This document shows, in pieces, positions 15,616-23,749 of a stretch of 35,534 nt of DNA. Location: the IMG/VR virus record IMGVR_UViG_3300025849_000103, positions 1 through 35,534 of that record; one strand, given 5' to 3'. Positions within the stretch are counted from its first letter, which is position 1, and every line of letters begins with the position of its first letter. Source of the stretch: a virus. The notes beneath the pieces were generated by a model that worked only from the letters and a program-made list of their open reading frames with translations, had not been told where the DNA came from and did not search any database. Both the position numbers and the translations under genes were made by a program.

Positions 15616-16329
15616 ATGGGGTTAAGTCAAGGTGATCTTAAGGATCTTGTAAAAAAGACGTTTGACATTGATACGTACTCTAGTAAGATGGGCGAAGACA
15701 AAAACATTGTTACTATTTCGTTTGATGTTAGCTCCGAACCGCCTGCTAAAGATCTAGTAAAATTTCTAGAAGCAGGCTATCACTTTATTCTAGATAGCGC
15801 AGTATCAAGCGGCGAACAAGACGATGGCCACTTTAGAGTGTTTTCTGAAATAGCTAGAGACAAGTCGGCTATTAATCATATTTTAGAAATACTATCCGGC
15901 GTTGAAAAACTTACAGACTGTAACGACTACAAGTTTAGATACTACAAAAACTTTAAAAGTGTGCCGGCTACAGAAGAAAATCTAACCAAGCAAGTTATTA
16001 CTGACCCTGATCGCTACGGTGTAGATTTAAAAGTAGCTGAAAATCACAACATAGATAATTTCTTTAAAAAGAGCTTTCTTGATAGTATTAAGATCGATGA
16101 AAATATTCTAACACTTAAAAAGGTATATTCCGATCCGATCCAATTTAATGTAATTGACTTTGCTACTCATAATGAAGTACATGCTAATCTTACAGAATCG
16201 TATAACTTTAACGACTTTGGTGAAATAATCTTTATGGTAAAATATCTAGGTGACTATGATATTACCAAATACGGTAACAAACTTATTATTGAAAATAACG
16301 GCTACTGTTTAGTAGCAGAAAGGTTGTAA
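15616..16329 (+). CDS. Conserved late protein of unknown function
   Basis: This 237-aa protein is in the same operon as the 179-aa late gene, one base apart. The N-terminal region (DLKDLVKKTFDIDTYSSKMGED, then NIVTISFDVSSEPPAKDLVKFLE) reads as alternating helix and strand. The C-terminal half is beta-rich with an NFNDFGEIIFMVKYLGDYD segment. There are no transmembrane segments and no catalytic motif is visible. It is likely a structural or assembly protein of T4-like phages by position. Confidence 0.6.
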   Translation: MGLSQGDLKDLVKKTFDIDTYSSKMGEDKNIVTISFDVSSEPPAKDLVKFLEAGYHFILDSAVSSGEQDDGHFRVFSEIARDKSAINHILEILSGVEKLTDCNDYKFRYYKNFKSVPATEENLTKQVITDPDRYGVDLKVAENHNIDNFFKKSFLDSIKIDENILTLKKVYSDPIQFNVIDFATHNEVHANLTESYNFNDFGEIIFMVKYLGDYDITKYGNKLIIENNGYCLVAERL

Positions 16330-16330
16330 A

Positions 16331-16816
16331 ATGTTAAGAGCAAAGCTAATGCTAATTATAGTAGCAGCTCTAATACCATTAGCACTTGGAATATTTTGGT
16401 ATGTAAATCACTTACAGACCCAGCTAGATATATCAAGGGCAAACGAAGCAAAGCTTCAGCAAGCAGTAGCGACTAACGAAGAAACAATTAAAGTATTACA
16501 AAGAGATTTTAAACTTGCGACTGAGGAGCTACAAAAAGTAAACGACGAGTTCGCAGCAATACGCAAACAAAATCAAAACCTAATAGGCAAACTAGAACGA
16601 CACGACTTAGGGTTACTAGGCGAAGCAAAGCCGGTGTTAGTAGAACGTATTATTAATCGTGCTACTGTAAAAGCCAACAGATGTATTGAAATTCTTAGCG
16701 GCGATGACCTTACAGAAGATGAGCTAGCTGCTGAAAGCGGCAACTCATTTAACAGCGAGTGTCCGTGGTTATGGCAGCCGCCAGTAACAGAAGAAGAGGA
16801 GAAAGTAAATGATTAA
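16331..16816 (+). CDS. Rz-like inner-membrane spanin (i-spanin) candidate
   Basis: This 161-aa protein has a signal-anchor helix at about residues 5-25 (KLMLIIVAALIPLALGIFWYV), then a long charged coiled-coil region (~30-92) with heptad-like spacing (ETIKVLQRDFKLATEELQKV), and a C-terminal periplasmic part with two Cys. This is the Rz topology: an N-in anchor and a periplasmic coiled coil. The next gene overlaps by 8 bases and encodes a lipoprotein, the usual i-spanin/o-spanin order. Together they would fuse inner and outer membranes in the last lysis step. Confidence 0.75.
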   Translation: MLRAKLMLIIVAALIPLALGIFWYVNHLQTQLDISRANEAKLQQAVATNEETIKVLQRDFKLATEELQKVNDEFAAIRKQNQNLIGKLERHDLGLLGEAKPVLVERIINRATVKANRCIEILSGDDLTEDELAAESGNSFNSECPWLWQPPVTEEEEKVND

Positions 16817-17159
16817 AGTAATTTTAGCTTCTCTAGCATTACTGGCACTTACTAGTTGCGGAGGTAACTTAGTTACTCCAATACAAGTAACTAGTGCGCC
16901 AACTGAGCGTCTAAAACTAACACTGCCTGATATTGACACAGTAGATCAAAAAGAAGTGTCATGGGTGCTACTCACTGAAGAAAACTATGAACAATTATTT
17001 GCCGAACTTGAAAAGTCTGGCGAACCTGTTGTATTTTTCTCGTTATCAGACGAAGGTTATGCTAACATATCAATTAACTATCAAAACGCAAGACAGATAA
17101 TACAGCAGCAGCAGGCTATAATAGCAGCATATGAAAATTATTACGTTAATGTAGAATAA
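16809..17159 (+). CDS. Rz1-like outer-membrane lipoprotein (o-spanin) candidate
   Basis: This 116-aa protein has a lipoprotein signal: a hydrophobic stretch ILASLALLAL followed by the lipobox LTSC with C17 as the lipidated residue, then GG. No second membrane segment is present. The mature part contains an acidic middle and a C-terminal helix with QQQQ. The gene starts inside the end of the i-spanin gene (8-base overlap), as in many Rz/Rz1 pairs. It is longer than typical Rz1, so the assignment rests on the lipobox and pairing. Confidence 0.72.
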   Translation: MIKVILASLALLALTSCGGNLVTPIQVTSAPTERLKLTLPDIDTVDQKEVSWVLLTEENYEQLFAELEKSGEPVVFFSLSDEGYANISINYQNARQIIQQQQAIIAAYENYYVNVE

Positions 17160-17161
17160 CT

Positions 17162-17326
17162 GTGTACGTTACTCCGTGTGTTGGCTTATGTAACATTATA
17201 GAGGGTGTTTGCGTAGGCTGCGAGCGATCTAGAGAGGAGATTGCTCGATGGAAAACGTATACTGATGACGAAAGATTAGTCATCATGAAAAGACTAGGTT
17301 ACGGAAGGCGTAAAACTAGAAGATAA
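17162..17326 (+). CDS. DUF1289-family small protein, GTG start
   Basis: This 54-aa product reads from GTG two bases after the lipoprotein stop, with no ATG in a usable place; a stop lies in frame 15 bases upstream. The sequence TPCVGLCNIIEGVCVGC (C6, C10, C17, C20), then ERSREEIARWKTYTDDER and IMKRL, matches DUF1289, whose proteobacterial members have the same PC-x-x-x-C then C-x-x-C layout and the 'R...EIarW..ms..er..v...l' helix. The four Cys suggest a small Fe-S or zinc site. The start codon is uncertain because no strong ribosome site is visible; translational coupling to the o-spanin gene is likely. Confidence 0.75.
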   Translation: MYVTPCVGLCNIIEGVCVGCERSREEIARWKTYTDDERLVIMKRLGYGRRKTRR

Positions 17327-17351
17327 GGTATATTTTTCGGGGAGGGAAACA

Positions 17352-17822
17352 ATGTACGAATATAGAGCATACGTAGTAAAAGTTATCGACGGAGATACAG
17401 TTGATGTCGATATTGATCTAGGGTTTGGAGTAATGCTTAAGGACGAACGTGTTCGTATAATGGGCATCGACACACCAGAGTCGAGAACAAGTGACAGAGT
17501 AGAAGACTTGTTCGGCGAAGCCGCTAAAGCAAGACTAAAACAAATACTCGGCGACGAGTGTATTCTAAAAACTCAAGTTAACAAACACGGCGAAGACATG
17601 AAAGGCAAGTTCGGACGAATCCTCGGCGACTTTATTGCGCAGGACGGACGAATGATTACTGAAATCATGACCCAAGAAGGACATTGTGTGCCGTACTTTG
17701 GCGGATCAAAAGAAGACACGCAAGCAGCACATGCCGTTAACAGAGAACGTTTGTTAAATGAAGGTATTGTTAGTCGAGAAGACTACGACGCTGCTATAAA
17801 GAAAATGGAAGCGAAAAAGTAA
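17352..17822 (+). CDS. Staphylococcal nuclease-like (thermonuclease) protein
   Basis: This 156-aa SNase-fold protein has calcium-site acids D13 and D15 in VIDGDTV. RVRIMGIDTPE carries R35, D40 and E43, equivalent to the catalytic R35, D40 and E43 of staphylococcal nuclease. R89 in KFGRILG corresponds to the second catalytic Arg. All key residues are present, so activity is plausible. There is no signal peptide, so it is presumably cytoplasmic: host DNA or RNA degradation is likely. It has a strong GGGAGGGAAA ribosome site and abuts the EF-hand gene. Confidence 0.88.
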   Translation: MYEYRAYVVKVIDGDTVDVDIDLGFGVMLKDERVRIMGIDTPESRTSDRVEDLFGEAAKARLKQILGDECILKTQVNKHGEDMKGKFGRILGDFIAQDGRMITEIMTQEGHCVPYFGGSKEDTQAAHAVNRERLLNEGIVSREDYDAAIKKMEAKK

Positions 17823-18164
17823 ATGGGGAAATCACTCGAAAAGGATTCGATATATAATCAGTTCGACGAAGACGGTGACGGAATTGTAACAGACGAAGAG
17901 ATGGCAAAAGCTGAGCGTATGATTCAAATCGAAAACGACGATAAGAAACAAGATGCTCAGCGTATGATGGCATGGTTTGCTTTGTTTGGCATGTTGCTGT
18001 ATCCGTTTTCGATAATCGGTACAAGTTTATTCGGATTAGAAACCGCAGGTGGGTTACTTAAAGACATAGCACCTACATACTTTGTTTCTGTTGCTGCTAT
18101 TGTTGCTGCTTTTTACGCCAAAGAAGGTGTAGAAAATTTTAACAAGAAGAAGGATAGCAAATAA
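17823..18164 (+). CDS. EF-hand membrane protein
   Basis: This 113-aa protein has a canonical EF-hand loop at D15-E26 (DEDGDGIVTDEE: D at 1, 3 and 5, Gly at 6, hydrophobic at 8, Glu at 12), then a charged linker and two hydrophobic segments (~48-72 and ~83-103). It is probably a small inner-membrane protein with a calcium-binding N-terminus. Its neighbours are spanins and a calcium-type nuclease. A two-helix membrane protein here could be a holin, but no holin signature was recognised and the calcium loop is unusual for one. Confidence 0.7.
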   Translation: MGKSLEKDSIYNQFDEDGDGIVTDEEMAKAERMIQIENDDKKQDAQRMMAWFALFGMLLYPFSIIGTSLFGLETAGGLLKDIAPTYFVSVAAIVAAFYAKEGVENFNKKKDSK

Positions 18165-18172
18165 GTATTAGT

Positions 18173-18964
18173 ATGGACGACTACTATACAATACTTAATA
18201 TAGACAAAACAGCCAGTCAGGATGAAATTAAATCAGCTTACAGAAAGCTTGCGTTAACTAGTCATCCTGACCGCGGCGGCGATCCTAAAAAGTTTTCAAA
18301 AATAACAGAAGCATATAACACACTAAAAGATCAAGACAAGCGTAGTCAATACGACTTTACGTTTAAACAAAGTGATAGTTTTGATAGCTGGCTTAACCAA
18401 ACCTTTTACTATAAGCGTATGCAGCATAACCAAAACATACTTGTTGAGCAAGTTATAAACTTTAGCGATCAGTTTACTGATAAACATGTCGACATTAGCT
18501 ACGAGTTGCCCAGTGGAAAAACCAAAGACATTACTATTAAAATTCCTAAAGGTATTCGTGACAATCAAAAGCTAACATTTGCCAACTTAGGCGACGATTC
18601 AAATCCGCATATGCCGCCTGGTAAATTGATAATAGCAATAAGAGTTCAGGGAGACTCAGACTGGAAGCGTGACTCCGGTGATAGTATATCATCTACAATC
18701 ATTGTTAACATATTAGATTTAATGCTTGGCGCTTCGGTGCCCGTAACAATACCGACAGGGCGTGAGTTTTCTGTAACCATACGAAAAGGCACAAAGCCCG
18801 GCACTGTACTAAATATTTCAGGCTACGGTATTCCTAATATTTCTACAGGAATCGCAGGCAATGTACTATTAAAAATCGAAGCTGTCATGCCCGATGTTCA
18901 CGACGAAGAAATTATAGAAAAACTTTCACACGTTCGTGACTTGATTTACACAAAGAACACTTGA
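18173..18964 (+). CDS. DnaJ-like (class II, CbpA-type) co-chaperone
   Basis: This 263-aa J-protein has an N-terminal J domain (~1-65) with the HPD motif at 31-33 inside SHPDRGGDPKKFSKITEAY and the QDKRSQYD end of helix IV. There is no CxxCxGxG zinc finger. The substrate-binding beta domains follow (DISYELPSGKTKDITIKIPKG and LMLGASVPVTIPTGREF segments), as in CbpA. It would recruit host DnaK to selected substrates. The stop codon lies within the -35 region of the clpA promoter, so clpA can be transcribed separately. Confidence 0.9.
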   Translation: MDDYYTILNIDKTASQDEIKSAYRKLALTSHPDRGGDPKKFSKITEAYNTLKDQDKRSQYDFTFKQSDSFDSWLNQTFYYKRMQHNQNILVEQVINFSDQFTDKHVDISYELPSGKTKDITIKIPKGIRDNQKLTFANLGDDSNPHMPPGKLIIAIRVQGDSDWKRDSGDSISSTIIVNILDLMLGASVPVTIPTGREFSVTIRKGTKPGTVLNISGYGIPNISTGIAGNVLLKIEAVMPDVHDEEIIEKLSHVRDLIYTKNT

Positions 18965-18988
18965 CTTTTAGCGCAAAAGTGTTATTAT
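18961..18988 (+). promoter_or_regulatory. Sigma70-like promoter for clpA with an overlapping inverted repeat
   Basis: TTGACT at 18961-18966 and TATTAT at 18983-18988 have a 16-base spacer. An inverted repeat AACACTT (18956-18962) / AAGTGTT (18977-18983) brackets it, and a second, ACTTTT/AAAAGT (18964-18969/18975-18980), nests inside. The mazG promoter also starts TTGACTTT and also overlaps an upstream stop codon. Operator function is a possibility. Confidence 0.6.
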
Positions 18989-19014
18989 AAGAACATTAAC
19001 AAAAAAGGTAGCAT

Positions 19015-21246
19015 ATGCTAAACACAACTGAAGAAGTACAATTGGCTTTTGAAAAAGCTAATAGAGACGCAAGCAAACTCAAGCACGAGTATCTAACTCT
19101 TGAGCACTTGACCTTTGCTATCATGTGTGTCGAAGAGTTCGGCGTGACTCTAACTGAACTAGGCATTGACTACGAAAGCCTTAAGAATCGGCTAGAGAAT
19201 CATCTACTCAACGAATGCGATGATATTGTAATAGAAGGGAAGATTAAAGCAAAGAAGACACGGGCAGTTGAACGTGTAATGCAACGCTCGTTCGCACAAG
19301 CACTGTTTTCTAATCGAGATAAAGTTAGCTTAGCTGATATTATTCTAAGTCTTCTTCACGAAAAGAACTGCCTTGCTACTTACTATTGTATTCAAGCCGG
19401 TGTTACCAAAGACAAGATGGCTGAGTTCTTATACAGTGAGTTTATGTTTGAAGAAGGACTGGCTGCTGGCGGTGGCAAGCACGCAAACCCGCTTGAACGT
19501 TATACTGACAACTTAACCGAAATGGCTGCTAACGGAGAAATTGATCCAGTTATCGGTCGTGCTGAAGAAATTGAAAGTATTGCTCTATCGCTTGGCCGGC
19601 GTTCTAAAAACAACGTAATGCTTGTTGGCGACCCTGGCGTAGGTAAAACTGCTATTGCCGAAGGACTCGCATACCGAATTGTTAATAAAGAAGTTCCTAA
19701 GTTCCTTGAAGATTACGAAGTGTTTAGTCTTAAGATTACCACGCTTCTTGCTGGTACTCGTTACCGTGGTGAATTTGAAGAACGTATGGACGCACTGCTT
19801 GAAGATCTCATCCAGCACGAAAAAGCTATTCTGTATATCGACGAAGCACATATGATGAACGGTGCCGGAGCGGGACAAAGTGAAAATCCAAACGATCTTG
19901 CTAACATTCTTAAGCCAGCTCTGTCTAAAGGTACTATCAAAGTTATCGGTAGCACTACGTGGGATGAGTTCCGCAAGCACTTTGAAAAAGACACTGCGCT
20001 TATGCGACGCTTCCAACGTGTAAGTGTTGAAGAACCAAGTGAAAAAGATACAGTAGCTATCCTTGCTGGTATTAAGAAGTACTACGAAAAGTATCACAAA
20101 ATTAAGATTCACAAGAACGCACTTACTCGTTCTGTTGAACTTAGTGTAAAGTATCAGCATGATAAAAAGCTTCCTGATAAAGCAATTGATCTTATTGATC
20201 AAGCGTGCGCACGTTTTAATCTACTCGACGGCTTTGAAGGCAAGCGAGTAGTTAAGGCTTCTGAGATCGAAGTTGAAATGGCTAAAGTTCTCAAGATGCC
20301 TGTTGAAAACATTCGCGAGCGTGAAACTACAAGCCTTGCTAATCTTGAGTCAAACATCAAGAGCTATGTATACGGACAAGATGTTGCTATTGAACAAGTA
20401 GTAGACAAGATCCTTGTAGCACAAGCAGGCCTTAAAGATCGTAACAAGCCAATTGGTAGCTTTGTGTTTATGGGCCCAACTGGCACAGGTAAAACTGAAA
20501 CTGCTAAGCAAATCGCAGACAACTTAGGCGTAGAACTTGTACGTTTTGATATGAGTGAATATCAAGAGTCACACAGTGTATCTAAGCTGCTGGGTTCTCC
20601 TCCGGGCTATGTAGGTTATGGTGATAGTTCCGGTAAGCTGATTAATAAGCTACAAGAACATCCTAACTGTGTACTGTTGCTCGACGAGATTGAGAAAGCG
20701 CATCCAGACATCAGTCAGATCCTGCTACAGGTAATGGACTATGGTAAGATCTCCGGCGGTAACGGTAAAGAGATTGACGTGTCTAACTGTGTATTGATTC
20801 TTACTACAAACCTTGGCGCTGCTGACAGTGAAAAGAACACAATCGGCTTTGGTGATGCTGCGCAGAAAGTGTACAAAGACGCTGCGTTTAAGAAATTCTT
20901 CTCGCCAGAGTTTAGAAACCGTCTTGACAAAGTTGTTACGTTTAACTACCTTGAAGAATCTGTAATTGGTAAGATTGTTGACAAGTTTATCAGCGACCTG
21001 CGTGTTACACTTAAAGGCAAGGGCGTAACTGTAAAACTTGATAAGACCGCTAAAGCGTATCTTATGAAACACGGTTATCATCGTGAAATGGGCGCTCGTC
21101 CGCTAGGCCGAGTCATTGACGAGAAGATTAAGACTCCGCTCAGTAAAGCAATCCTGTTCGGCGAGCTTAAAGACGGTGGCACTGTAACTATTAGCGCAGC
21201 TAAGAACATCACTCTGTCTTACGAAAGCAACCAAAATGTTACATGA
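19015..21246 (+). CDS. clpA: ClpA-type AAA+ unfoldase
   Basis: This 743-aa protein is full length for ClpA (E. coli 758 aa). It has an N-domain of Clp repeats (~1-140) and D1 with GDPGVGKT and AILYIDEAH. No long ClpB M-domain is present. D2 has GPTGTGKT, LLLDEIEKAHPD, TTNLGA and an RPLGRVIDEKIKTPL sensor-2 region. A TIGFG loop at the position of the E. coli ClpA IGL loop should dock on ClpP. No phage clpP is present, so host ClpP would be the partner. It could redirect degradation or remodel complexes. It overlaps the next gene by 11 bases. Confidence 0.92.
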   Translation: MLNTTEEVQLAFEKANRDASKLKHEYLTLEHLTFAIMCVEEFGVTLTELGIDYESLKNRLENHLLNECDDIVIEGKIKAKKTRAVERVMQRSFAQALFSNRDKVSLADIILSLLHEKNCLATYYCIQAGVTKDKMAEFLYSEFMFEEGLAAGGGKHANPLERYTDNLTEMAANGEIDPVIGRAEEIESIALSLGRRSKNNVMLVGDPGVGKTAIAEGLAYRIVNKEVPKFLEDYEVFSLKITTLLAGTRYRGEFEERMDALLEDLIQHEKAILYIDEAHMMNGAGAGQSENPNDLANILKPALSKGTIKVIGSTTWDEFRKHFEKDTALMRRFQRVSVEEPSEKDTVAILAGIKKYYEKYHKIKIHKNALTRSVELSVKYQHDKKLPDKAIDLIDQACARFNLLDGFEGKRVVKASEIEVEMAKVLKMPVENIRERETTSLANLESNIKSYVYGQDVAIEQVVDKILVAQAGLKDRNKPIGSFVFMGPTGTGKTETAKQIADNLGVELVRFDMSEYQESHSVSKLLGSPPGYVGYGDSSGKLINKLQEHPNCVLLLDEIEKAHPDISQILLQVMDYGKISGGNGKEIDVSNCVLILTTNLGAADSEKNTIGFGDAAQKVYKDAAFKKFFSPEFRNRLDKVVTFNYLEESVIGKIVDKFISDLRVTLKGKGVTVKLDKTAKAYLMKHGYHREMGARPLGRVIDEKIKTPLSKAILFGELKDGGTVTISAAKNITLSYESNQNVT

Positions 21247-21928
21247 AGTAATAGCAAGCGGACTGTTCTATAACAAATACAAATACAAACTTGAGCTAAT
21301 AACTTGTATAGGGCATTTGTTTCGTTCGGCAGATCGTGTTCAAGCTCGTGAAACAATCGACTTTGCTAAGCAATACATGAATAGCAGCGCTAACTGGGAC
21401 GAAGCTCTCGAACAAGCAGGGCCCGGAGCGCTGCGGTACCCGACTAAATGGACCCTACGTCGATTTCAACCAACTTCTACAGATATCCAAGATTGCGAAA
21501 AGCTGTATAACTTCTTAACCGTAACTGCTCCGGATACAAAAACAAGAGTAGAACTAAACAATCTTAGTCTCTACTCTAATGAGGAAGGCAAGGTTCGTGA
21601 TATTGCTAAGGAGTTGTCATGTGTACATAAGTTACATGTTCAAAAGAATGATAACATAGAACCTAATACTATCTATCATAGTTTTGCCGATCAGTACAAA
21701 TATAAAATCACTGTAGGGAAAATACACGACACTGCCCTTGCTGCTTATCTCGAAACAAATAATAACACTTATGTACGTGCCGGAACAAGCACTATAGAAG
21801 CAATAAGAAAGAACAAAGCTCAGTATTACGGCACATACTACTTTTATGTACGTGACGATAAAGTTTTAAACGTAGTTTCTATGTTTGGCTTTGAAATAAA
21901 AAGACTCGACAAGTTGCTTCCTAAGTAA
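21236..21928 (+). CDS. Conserved hypothetical protein
   Basis: This 230-aa product overlaps the clpA end by 11 bases. The N-terminal ~50 residues are helical (LHEVIASGLFYNKYKYKLEL), followed by a basic/Trp-Arg segment (KWTLRRFQPT). A C-terminal beta-containing part with TYYFYVRDDKVLNVVSMFGFEIK ends the protein. No nucleotide-binding or catalytic motif is seen. Its co-translation with clpA could mean an adaptor for the unfoldase, but this is only a positional guess. Confidence 0.6.
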   Translation: MLHEVIASGLFYNKYKYKLELITCIGHLFRSADRVQARETIDFAKQYMNSSANWDEALEQAGPGALRYPTKWTLRRFQPTSTDIQDCEKLYNFLTVTAPDTKTRVELNNLSLYSNEEGKVRDIAKELSCVHKLHVQKNDNIEPNTIYHSFADQYKYKITVGKIHDTALAAYLETNNNTYVRAGTSTIEAIRKNKAQYYGTYYFYVRDDKVLNVVSMFGFEIKRLDKLLPK

Positions 21929-21932
21929 AACA

Positions 21933-21940
21933 GATAAATA
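21933..21940 (+). promoter_or_regulatory. Late-promoter-like octamer GATAAATA
   Basis: GATAAATA is 5 bases before the ATG at 21946, too close for a normal leader, so a transcript from it would start at or after the ATG. It may instead be part of a spaced motif or mark a different start. It opens the second fibre block. Confidence 0.4.
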
Positions 21941-21945
21941 ACACT

Positions 21946-22383
21946 ATGCCAGGAAACAGTGTTACAATTTTATCATCACAAGTCCACCCAGGGGACAGTT
22001 CAGTTCAAGCTGCGACAAGCGACAAAGTAAAAGGAGACGGATACTTTGGTCGCTCGGACGGTTTACATACTGTACAAATCAACCTTACTAATTTCTCAGG
22101 AGAGATTGCTATACAAGGCAGTCTTGCTATAGAGCCCACTGACGAAGATTGGTTTACTGTTGAGCTTTCGTCAGTTGACCCAACTACTTTGCTAATTGCT
22201 ACAGTAGACACTACCGGAGCTATTACTGCTTCTAATGATAATAAAATAACACTGTCGAGTGTTAGCTACGACGGTGAGAATTCTAATGTAAACTACAACT
22301 TTACTGGTAACTTTGTATGGCTTAGAGCTGTAGTAAGCGGGTGGAAGACAGGTAGTATCAGTAGCATATTAATGAATTATTGA
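21946..22383 (+). CDS. Small virion-type structural protein
   Basis: This 145-aa, beta-rich protein is rich in Ser, Thr and Asn and has no cysteine. Features are SVTILSSQVHPGDSSVQAAT, then HTVQINLTNFSGEIAIQGSL, and a YNFTGNFVWLRAVVSGW end, the last resembling jelly-roll or beta-sandwich parts of baseplate/fibre proteins. It opens the second fibre gene block and is followed 12 bases later by another fibre gene. The exact role is unknown. Confidence 0.6.
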   Translation: MPGNSVTILSSQVHPGDSSVQAATSDKVKGDGYFGRSDGLHTVQINLTNFSGEIAIQGSLAIEPTDEDWFTVELSSVDPTTLLIATVDTTGAITASNDNKITLSSVSYDGENSNVNYNFTGNFVWLRAVVSGWKTGSISSILMNY

Positions 22384-22395
22384 GGGTAAGAGGGA

Positions 22396-23715
22396 ATGAC
22401 GCAAGAACACATTAACATAGGTTCAGCAGAAAGAGCAGGCGACGGCGAAAGCTTACGCAGTGCGTTTGCTAAAATCGAAAGTAACTTTATCGAACTCTAC
22501 GCTCGTCAAAGCACTGCCGACGGCAACACTTTATCTCTTGATCTAATAGGCAATGTATTAGGCGACGACAGTACTGTAATGGTAGATTCGTCTAATAATA
22601 CTATTATTGCTACAGGTGGCATTACAGGCAATGTAACCGGACAAGTAAGTGATCTATCTAATCACTCGTTATCAGCGCTGAGTAATGTAAGTGATACAGT
22701 ACCAAACACTGGACAAGTGCTAAAATGGAATGGCTCAGAATGGGAAGCAGGCTTTGACGCAGGAACCGGTGGTAGCGGTGGCGCTATTACTGTTGCCGGT
22801 GACGATAGCACACAGCGTACAATTAACAGTGGCGAAACACTTAGTATCTTAGGTGACGCAAATATAAGCACTAGTGCTGACGCAGAAGGTGTGTTAAGCA
22901 TTTCACTAAGCCCTGTTGTGGTTGCTGACATTAAAGGCAATGTATTAGGCGACGACAGTACTGTAATTGTAGACTACTTGAATAATACAGTAACTACTAA
23001 CGTACTTGATGTTACTACAGACGCTAAAATAAATACACTATACACAGCAACTATCGATACGCTTGATAGTAGCGCAATTAATATTATCCCGCCCGCTATA
23101 TTTAACTCAGATGCTACTATAGAAAATACACTATACACAGCAAATATTGATACGCTTGATAGTAGCGCAATTAACATTACACCACCTACTATATTTAACT
23201 CAGATGTTACTATAGAAAATACACTAACTCTAACTACTCCGACTGACCTACCAGCAGGTACTACAATCGGCGGCGCTGCTATTAATACTAGCGTAGTAGA
23301 CGGCGCAAGTGTTACAGTAAGCGACGATCCGCCAGTTAGTTCTAATACCGGCGATCTTTGGTGGGAATCAGACAGCTTACGCTTAAAAGTAAGATATGAC
23401 GATGTTTGGATCGATGCTTTGCCAGTTGGCAGCGGCGTTGGCGGATCGAGCGGAAATGCCAGTGTCACAGTTAGTGACGATGCTCCGGGAGGTACCCCAG
23501 AAGCGGGCGACCTTTGGTGGGAATCAGATACTGGTAGACTAAAAATACGATATGACAGCTACTGGGTAGATGCTTCACCGCAAGGTGGTGCAGGATCTGC
23601 GTATAACGCTTTCACACCAACTGACTGGAACGGTACAGCGCCAACAACACTCGGCGACGCTATTGATCGACTAGCAGCTCTAGTAAAAACACTAAATAGC
23701 GGCACGGGCGCCTAA
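22396..23715 (+). CDS. Tail fibre protein with internal repeats
   Basis: This 439-aa protein begins with the INIGSAERAGDGESLRSAFAKIESNF module shared with the 2572 gene. It contains two NVLGDDST[VI] phrases, a duplicated 31-residue unit (NTLYTA[TN]IDTLDSSAIN...), and two copies of a segment of about 45 residues running from SVTVSDD through GDLWWESD to [VI]RYD, which reads like a surface-exposed fibre module. Such repeats are typical of elongated trimeric fibres and of proteins that evolve by module exchange. It is likely a virion fibre near the 468-aa and 1656-aa proteins. Confidence 0.75.
   Translation: MTQEHINIGSAERAGDGESLRSAFAKIESNFIELYARQSTADGNTLSLDLIGNVLGDDSTVMVDSSNNTIIATGGITGNVTGQVSDLSNHSLSALSNVSDTVPNTGQVLKWNGSEWEAGFDAGTGGSGGAITVAGDDSTQRTINSGETLSILGDANISTSADAEGVLSISLSPVVVADIKGNVLGDDSTVIVDYLNNTVTTNVLDVTTDAKINTLYTATIDTLDSSAINIIPPAIFNSDATIENTLYTANIDTLDSSAINITPPTIFNSDVTIENTLTLTTPTDLPAGTTIGGAAINTSVVDGASVTVSDDPPVSSNTGDLWWESDSLRLKVRYDDVWIDALPVGSGVGGSSGNASVTVSDDAPGGTPEAGDLWWESDTGRLKIRYDSYWVDASPQGGAGSAYNAFTPTDWNGTAPTTLGDAIDRLAALVKTLNSGTGA
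22935..22967 (+). repeat. 33-bp exact direct repeat within the fibre gene
   Basis: The 33 bases at 22935-22967 are identical to 22548-22580 and encode the GNVLGDDSTV phrase. They lie within one gene, about 387 bases apart, and offer a site for recombination or module duplication. Confidence 0.8.
23031..23216 (+). repeat. 93-bp tandem repeat in the fibre gene
   Basis: Two copies (23031-23123 and 23124-23216) with a 93-base period and several substitutions encode two 31-residue units, NTLYTATIDTLDSSAIN... and NTLYTANIDTLDSSAIN.... A third unit begins (NTL) and diverges. The in-frame period shows protein-level module duplication rather than noncoding structure. Confidence 0.8.
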
Positions 23716-23722
23716 GCGTGTC

Positions 23723-23730
23723 GATAAATA
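23723..23730 (+). promoter_or_regulatory. Late-promoter-like octamer GATAAATA
   Basis: GATAAATA lies in the 34-base gap between fibre genes, 19 bases before the ATG at 23750, with GGAGAGGG as ribosome site. Confidence 0.55.
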
Positions 23731-23749
23731 TTAAAAACGGAGAGGGATA

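Noticed and set aside
23031-23216. Possible CRISPR-like array
   Set aside because: The 93-base repeats are in frame within a fibre gene, have no spacers between them, and encode a protein repeat.
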